Made by a program: the position numbers and the translations under genes
Notes under the pieces: generated by a model
Told to the model about the DNA's origin: nothing
Database searches by the model: none
What the model saw: the letters and a program-made list of their open reading frames with translations, nothing else
Part shown: in pieces, positions 57,787 through 64,000 of the stretch
Layout of the letters: each line of letters starts with the position of its first letter
Position numbering within the stretch: position 1 is the stretch's first letter
Assembly (NCBI GenBank): GCA_039096225.1
Contig: JBBPEB010000015.1
Span: 1,029,001 to 1,093,000, forward strand
Length of the DNA: 64,000 nucleotides
Source: Blastocystis sp. Blastoise
Lineage: Eukaryota > Sar > Bigyra > Opalinata > Blastocystidae
Direction: 5' to 3'

Positions 57787-60696
57787 ATGAGTGAAGACAC
57801 ATTTAATGATTTGAAACAGGCACAAGAAGTATATCTAAGTAATAATCAGAATAATATGTTTTTTTTATAGAAGATTATTGATTTAGAATGTGAGAGAGAT
57901 ATATTAAAACAAAATAATGATGCAAATCAAAGAAAAATCACAAAATTAAAGAATTATTATGACAATCTTATTCAAAGTATGTGCTATAAGTATTTTATAT
58001 TAATAAATCTATCTAATAGATCTACGAGATGATAATGAACTCAAAATTCGTGAGTTGAAATCTGAAAATGAAAGTATTTATTATTGTTTATATTTTATTA
58101 TTATTTTTTTATTTAGAGTTAAAGAAAGAGAATATATCATTAAAGTTGAATAGATCAATTCATGAATCTAATATCAATAAAGAATCTCTCCAATCATTAA
58201 CTGATTTATTAGCTTCTTTTTCATCATCTTTGTCTTCTCCTTCAACAAACTCAGATCTTATTGTTCCAAACAAAAACTCACATAATAAAAATACAGAAAA
58301 GATTGTTGAGAAACCTATAAAGGTATCAAAACAATCTAGGTCTATACATAATATATCTGAGGAAACTCCATTCTCTAATTCAGATTCATCTGTCACAGTA
58401 TCTTTAAAACCATCTTTAAAACCACTATTATCAAAAACAAAACAAGTCAATATATCTTCTATTCAACCTCTTTCTTCAAATCCAAAAATGATAACTAATA
58501 CAAAGAATAGTGATCTAAATGAAAATATATCAAATAATTTGTTAAAACCAATAGGCACAGATAGTATATTATATATTTATATTTATTATATATTTATATT
58601 TATTATGATATTTATATCTATTATTATTATATTTATATTTATTATGATATTTATATTTATTCTGATATTTATATTTATTCTGATATTTATATTTATTATT
58701 ATTATATATAGAAGTCACTCAGAATATGGTTAGTTCTTTTTCAATTTTTTCATTTCAATCTCCAAATGTATCCAATAAAACTGATAATACTAAAAATTCT
58801 ACAGATACAAATGATTCATTAACATCAACAAATCAGTTAATTAATAATAATAAAGATGAAATATCTATAACTCAATCGAATCACAATTCAATTTCAACAG
58901 TCAATTCAATTCCAGTATCTTCACTCTCTTCAAAGAATCGTTCTCCTAGCAATATATTACCATTAACTTCTTCTTCTCCTTCTCTACATATGTCACCTTC
59001 TGTTTCATTTCAGTCGAATCCAATATTATCATTATCATCTAGTACTTCTTCTTCTACTTCTTCAGATAATGATGAATATATATTATCATCTACAAATAAT
59101 AAAAGGAAATATTCAGATATTATTTCTTCTATATCAACTCCTGTTACTCAAGATACTTTATTAAATACAATGCAATCTCTTAAACGTAATAATGAAGTTA
59201 TTGAACTTTATAAAAAGTATTTTATATTCATTTTATTATTCTTGATTTTTATTATTTATGTATATATATGTATATAGAGATTATAATGAATTGATTCCTA
59301 TTCTTATTAATCATATGAAAAACTCAACACTGTATTTTATTATCTAATTTTTTAAATAATAAATTCTTCATTTATATTTATAATAATATATATTAGAATA
59401 ATATAAAAATATTTGTTATATATATATACATATATAGGTCTTCCTATATGCTAACTGATTATATTCCTTCTATCTATTCTCGTACTCAACATATATCTAT
59501 GATCTACCTTCTTCTTCATGCATATATATCTTTAACATATAATCAATATACTTCTCTCTCTTCTTTTCTATCTATCAAGGATTCTCTTTCTTCTCTATGT
59601 ATAACAATCGCATCTTTTATTATGGCTTCTTCTTATACAGATATGCAACTATTAAAACAAATAATCGATTCTCTGAATGAAATGATATTGTCTCAACCTC
59701 CTGAAGCTCATCAACTCACTTTCTTCTTATGTTATCTCTATTTTACTATATTAAAACAATATCAAAAACAAGAAGATGCAGTGTTATTTCTTTATGTTAT
59801 TTTCCTTCAAATTGACATACCTCCTTATCCTCAATTTGCTGCATTTAATCAAGTTTTTTCTGATTATTATATTTCAGACAACGTATTATTATTAACATAT
59901 TTATCAATATCAAAAATTATGATAAAAAATATAAAGAAATGGCCTTTGTTTGAAGATTATGTAGTACTGCTAAAACCATCAAAACGAGTCTCTAAAATAT
60001 ATGTATTATCTGATATTCAACTATTTCAAAAACTTGAAGATCTTTTAAAGACTCCCTATAATGAATTATATATTGATACTATTTCTTATATATGTAAGTC
60101 AATTGTATTATGGTGTAAAGTTCAAGGAGGTATATATACTATTGATTTTATTCAACATTATATACTTAATTATATGCCTACACTTCCACTCACGGAAAAT
60201 CCTTCTTGGGCTCATCATCTAGGGCTTCTTTTCTGTATATATGTATTAATAAGTTATTTGATCATTTAATAATATTTTTTTGTAGTTTAATTGTGATTAC
60301 TTTTTTTAAATTTATTTTTAATAATTATATTGTATTATTTTCATTTAATAATATTTTTTTTTTAGTTTAATTGTGATTACTTTTTTAAAATTCTTTTTAA
60401 TAATCATATTGTATTATTTTCATTTAATAATATTTTTTTAGTTTAATTGTCATTACTTTTTTAAATTCATTTTTAATAATCATATTGTATTATTTTCATT
60501 TAATCTATACGTTCATTCTCATATAATTATATTTTTTAAATGTCATACATGTATAGTGGATCTATTTTATGTAAACTGTTTGGGAGAACTCGATAATATG
60601 AATTCTTTCATTAAGACTTTCTTAGATGATTATCCATTTATGAAACAATATGAATCTCAATATCCTGAACTTTTCTCACTTCTCAACGAAGAATAA
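57787..60696 (+). CDS. Unknown Ser/Asn-rich protein with N-terminal coiled coil and helical C-terminal domain
   Basis: About eight exons; ATG 57787 (MSEDTFNDLKQAQE), TAA 60694-60696. The N-terminus is a heptad-rich coiled coil interrupted by small introns (IIDLECERDILKQNN, ITKLKNYYDNLIQ, LKIRELKSENE, ELKKENISLKL). A long low-complexity Ser/Thr/Asn region follows (58180-59220) with a basic NNKRKYSD that could be a nuclear signal. The C-terminal exon (about 59440-60234) is helical and hydrophobic: ISMIYLLLHAYISL, LSSLCITIASFIMASS, AHQLTFFLCYLYFTIL. The last exon ends FMKQYESQYPELFSLLNEE. No known domain was recognised. The last intron (60235-60556) contains a 79-bp triplication. Confidence 0.6.
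58560..58712. repeat. 18-bp AT-rich tandem repeat in an intron
   Basis: Units close to ATATTTATATTTATTATG, about eight copies, between the exon ending PIGTDS and the exon beginning EVTQNMVSSF. Same style as the 15-bp arrays in RFC4 and the epimerase gene. Confidence 0.75.
60263..60496. repeat. Three tandem copies of a 79-bp sequence within an intron
   Basis: Copies begin CATTTAATAATATTTTTTT at 60263, 60342 and 60421 and share AGTTTAATTGTGATTACTTT and ATATTGTATTATTTT. The third copy is slightly shorter and has GTCATTAC in place of GTGATTAC. A partial fourth start (CATTTAAT) follows at 60497. Confidence 0.9.
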
Positions 60697-61247
60697 TTAT
60701 GTCCATTTTTCTATTTTCCTCTTTTTCAAAGTATCTTGTTGATTCTGTTTTGTTTTATAAACGACAAACTATTGATTTTTCCTTTTTTTCTCTTGATAAC
60801 ATAAAAATAAAGTTGCATTTTTGTTTGTTTTGTTGGTGATATTAGTCGATTTTTCTCATTGATTAGCATCAAAGAAAAACTTTAAGGTTGTCAGAAAATG
60901 GAACAGAAATATAGAAATATTTAACAACAATGTTCATCAATAATAATTTTGAAATAATAATATTGTTATACTCATTCAGCTATTTTGAAAAAAACATCTT
61001 CTTAACTTAAACAATAAAAACACTCACTTATATGATCATATAATGAGAGAATCTTACAGGAAAACACATCAATATTTTACAATTTGTTTTTGGTTGATTT
61101 ATTCGAATCTTACAGTAACTTTTTAAAAATAACCATAAAACGTCGTCGATGAAAAACAGTGATTCATTCTCAATACAATCCCTAAATAATGTTACATTTG
61201 TTTTTTTTAAATTTTCAAGATTCATTTTTTTGTTTATTTATACTACG
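60697..61247. other. Intergenic gap upstream of the PI-PLC gene
   Basis: 551 bp, no gene. The minus-strand open stretch at 61028-61225 is not conserved. Confidence 0.5.
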
Positions 61248-62809
61248 ATGCATTTCTCATTCATTGCGTTTACTTTCATTTTTTTGAGTTGTTATGCTTA
61301 TTCTGATATACGATGGGATAGTTGGATGGAAGATAACTTTCAATTTCTTGAAAATCGTACTTTATTTGAAGTAATGATCCCAGGAACACATGACAGCGGT
61401 AGGTTTATATGATATAGATACCAAATATATATATATATTTTTTAGGTTCTTTTGAGTTGACAAGTGAAATTTGTCCTTCTGGTATGTTTATTTCTTCAGA
61501 AATATATTTCCTTATGTCATTTTGAATCTTATTATAGGATCTGAAGAGATTGCTAGATGGAAGAATATTGCTTCAGCTGTAGGTATTAATGTAGTTAAAA
61601 TCATTCAATATTGGGGAAAATCTCAATCTATATCTATTCTTGAACAACTTAATCAAGGTATCAGACACCTTGATCTTCGTGCTATGTGGAAAGATAATTC
61701 ATGGTACACTCATCATGCCTTAATAGGTATCAAAATTGAAACTATTCTTGATGAAATTGTTTCCTTTATGAACTCTAAAGTAAAGATATATTTTATTTAT
61801 ATTAATAAATATAAAATATTATAATAAAAATAATTTAATAATAAGCATAATAATAATAATAAATATTAATAATAATATAGTCATCTGAGATTCTTATTTT
61901 AGAAGTTGGTCATACAGATGTTTCTGCTTCAGGTATATACTCTTTTTATTAGTATTTCTTATATTCTCTAGTCTTCATTTACTAAGATAAATATATATCT
62001 ATATATAGGTTATGATAATAACGATTTATTACAATTAATAGAAACAAAATTAAATACTTGGCTTGTTCCTAAAAATACGAATTTAAAAACACTTACTTTT
62101 GGACAAATGAGAAAAACTAATAAACGAATTATTTGTAATTTTGATAATGCATATAGTGCTGCTGATTTCTCACTGTATCTATTATATATCTATTTATTAT
62201 TATAATTCTTTTAAAAACTATACTATATAACTTTATTAACTCTAAACTATATTTGTAGTATATATTACATTCATGATATGATGAATGGACGATATGCGAA
62301 TACCGATGATATTCATACCATGAATAATCATAATCAACTATTATTCTCTGAAAAGAATGACTATCAAATTATGGAAATGTCTTGGACTCTTACTCCATCT
62401 GTATATATATATATATATTTATAATAAATAATTCAAATTATATAACATATAATTTCTTTTATATATATATATACTATTATCTTATTAATTAAAATGATTT
62501 ATAAATATGTTATATATTTATAGACAAAAGTCATTATGGATGGTATAGCTGTTTGGAATCCTCAAAATTTATTGCAATTAGCTGCAAAAGCAAATCAATA
62601 TTTCAATGATTTTTATAATTTTAATAAAAATCAATTTGCTGGAATTATTATCGCTGTATATATATCTATATAATAACTCGATTATTCTTTATTTTATTTG
62701 AATCTAAATATAATATATACCTTATTTATAGAGTGATAATTTTCAAACTGGTTCCTTCAGAGAGAATTGTGTCAATTTTATTCAAACTTTAGGTCATAAA
62801 TCTCTTTAG
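61248..62809 (+). CDS. Secreted PI-PLC X-domain protein (PLCXD type)
   Basis: About eight exons; TAG at 62807-62809. Start chosen at ATG 61248 because it gives a clean signal peptide (MHFSFIAFTFIFLSCYAYS) directly before DIRWDSWMEDNF; the earlier in-frame ATG at 61149 would bury it. The X domain of phosphatidylinositol-specific phospholipase C is visible: LFEVMIPGTHDSGSFEL (first catalytic His), QLNQGIRHLDLR (RxxDLR), WYTHHALIG (second His), ILILEVGHTDVSAS and LKTLTFGQMRKTNKRIICNF. The Y and C2 domains of large signalling PLCs are absent, as in PLCXD proteins. Whether it cleaves phosphoinositides or another lipid is unknown. Length about 345 residues. Confidence 0.85.
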
Positions 62810-64000
62810 TTCTTAGAATAAACTATTTTTATATTCTTATTGCATGTGATCCATATTTGTATCTACCCACATTTTCATATTAAATAATTGATTTTTATAG
62901 TAATTTTTAAAAACAATTGTACTTATGATTTGATATTCTATAATAAATGCTTTGCTTCAATAGTCTCTCTATATGAACTCTATCTACTATAATATTTTTA
63001 TTCTTATTTGGTGAACGTTTTTCTGTTCTATTCAAAATGAGAAACCATTATTTATTTGTTTTGTATGAAATAGTTAAAAATAACACCGATTAATCAACCG
63101 AAATGATATAAAGCATTGTATACTACTATAATCTTTAACAGGAAAGCAAATAGATCTTTGATAATTGACAATTTTGTTTTCTTTAAAGCATTTTTTACTG
63201 ATTAAATAATTGAACACATACTAAAAATATTCTTCGTCCTATATATAGTCTAATAATTGGAAATAATGTCTATGTCATGAGTCACATATTGGTAAATATT
63301 CTTTTATTTTGATTTATCAGCACCCAAATTACTTTCTAAGCACACAGTGTCAATTTCTCAATATTTTATTTCACATATCTATTTTGTGTTCCTTCTCTAA
63401 TGACAGTAACTTGAAAGAATTTTTCAAGAAAATAATCTGTTTTTATTTGTAACATAATACAAAGTATATAGGTATAATCTTTTGTATGAAATCAATCATT
63501 ATTAATTCGTCATGATAAAAAAAATTGTTACAATCTAATAGAAAAAGCATAATAGACATCAAGATTCACATTAAACAGAGATGTTGAAACATTCAGATGC
63601 ATTGAATTTTATGTAAGAATATAGATGGTGCTCATGAAAAAACAGAATTGTCATTTTAAGACAAGATAAATTATAGATCATATATATAAAAATATGATCT
63701 TCCTAATACAGAAGTAATTACTATATGAAGATTCATATATCTAGAGTTAAAAGCTATTAAAATATCTGACGATTGAAAAAAAAAAATGATTGTTATATAT
63801 TGTCTTTATGTGCTGAGTCAGCTTTTTTTTGCTAACAAATATTATGAAAATAGCGAATGGTATATATAATATAAGCTTCAAATTCTTCTAATTATCTATA
63901 GATCCAGAATTATTCAAGTATGAAAGACTCATTTATCCAGGAGAGTTCGGACACAGTAATTACATTTTGTGGAATTGAGAAAAGAATCAAATGCAAAATA
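62810..64000. other. Right end of window, no convincing gene
   Basis: About 1.2 kb. At 63844-63979 a tiny two-exon frame can be built (ATGAAAATAGCGAATG, then GTATATATAATA...CTATAG, then ATCCAGAATTATTC... to TGA), giving about 25 residues (MKIANDPELFKYER...). It is recorded only as a possibility because it is so short and would use TGA. The rest is AT-rich without features. Confidence 0.4.

Overview
The window is a very AT-rich (roughly 80% A+T) piece of a eukaryotic nuclear genome. The evidence is spliceosomal introns in nearly every gene (donor usually GTATAT, acceptor usually TATATAG or TATAG), cytosolic ribosomal protein genes, a replication factor C subunit, poly-asparagine tracts, and TAA as the dominant stop codon. 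The lineage cannot be fixed from sequence alone. The gene set (exportin-7 relic, P4-ATPase, Greatwall/Rim15-type kinase, PNUTS/Ppn1-like protein, PTB-like RRM protein, LamG receptor, NatC subunit NAA38, sphingomyelin-synthase-like enzyme) fits a unicellular opisthokont or amoebozoan, and a low-GC early-diverging fungus is possible. No bacterial, viral or transposon protein was recognised.

Layout. At 1-0.7 kb is the 3' end of an unknown gene. At 2.6-5.2 kb is a degenerate 19-bp minisatellite array of about 2.6 kb. At 5.4-7.3 kb lies a decayed exportin-7 gene, truncated next to the array. At 9.4-16.2 kb is a P4-type lipid flippase with expanded ATT repeats in its introns. At 17.6-22.2 kb is a Greatwall/Rim15-like AGC kinase. 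At 24.3-27.9 kb is a PP1-binding PNUTS/Ppn1-like protein. From 28.4 to 48.0 kb the window is gene-dense housekeeping sequence: eL21, eS6, RFC4, PTB-like protein, uS11, glucose-6-phosphate 1-epimerase, a membrane-anchored cold-shock-domain protein, a METTL13-like methyltransferase, a LamG/cadherin-like receptor and NAA38. From 49.7 to 62.8 kb come an acidic poly-Asn protein, phosphoacetylglucosamine mutase, a sphingomyelin-synthase-like enzyme, an unknown Ser-rich protein and a secreted PI-PLC X-domain protein. The last 1.2 kb has no convincing gene.

Organisation. Thirteen consecutive genes (flippase through NAA38) alternate strictly between strands, giving six divergent pairs with shared upstream regions; PGM3 and the sphingomyelin-synthase-like gene form a seventh. 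Two of the divergent regions that drive ribosomal protein genes (PNUTS-like/eL21 and eS6/RFC4) share a GC-rich 10-mer, a candidate promoter element.

The most unusual signals are the alternating layout, that shared element, a strict orientation rule for ATT/AAT repeats (sense TTA in introns, sense AAT in exons), the 19-bp array with splice-signal-like units, the exportin-7 relic with CGA-to-TGA type lesions, a variant uS11 C-terminus, a non-canonical splice donor in eS6, and the membrane-anchored cold-shock-domain protein. Exon coordinates were read by eye; exact splice sites are inferred from frame and family conservation.
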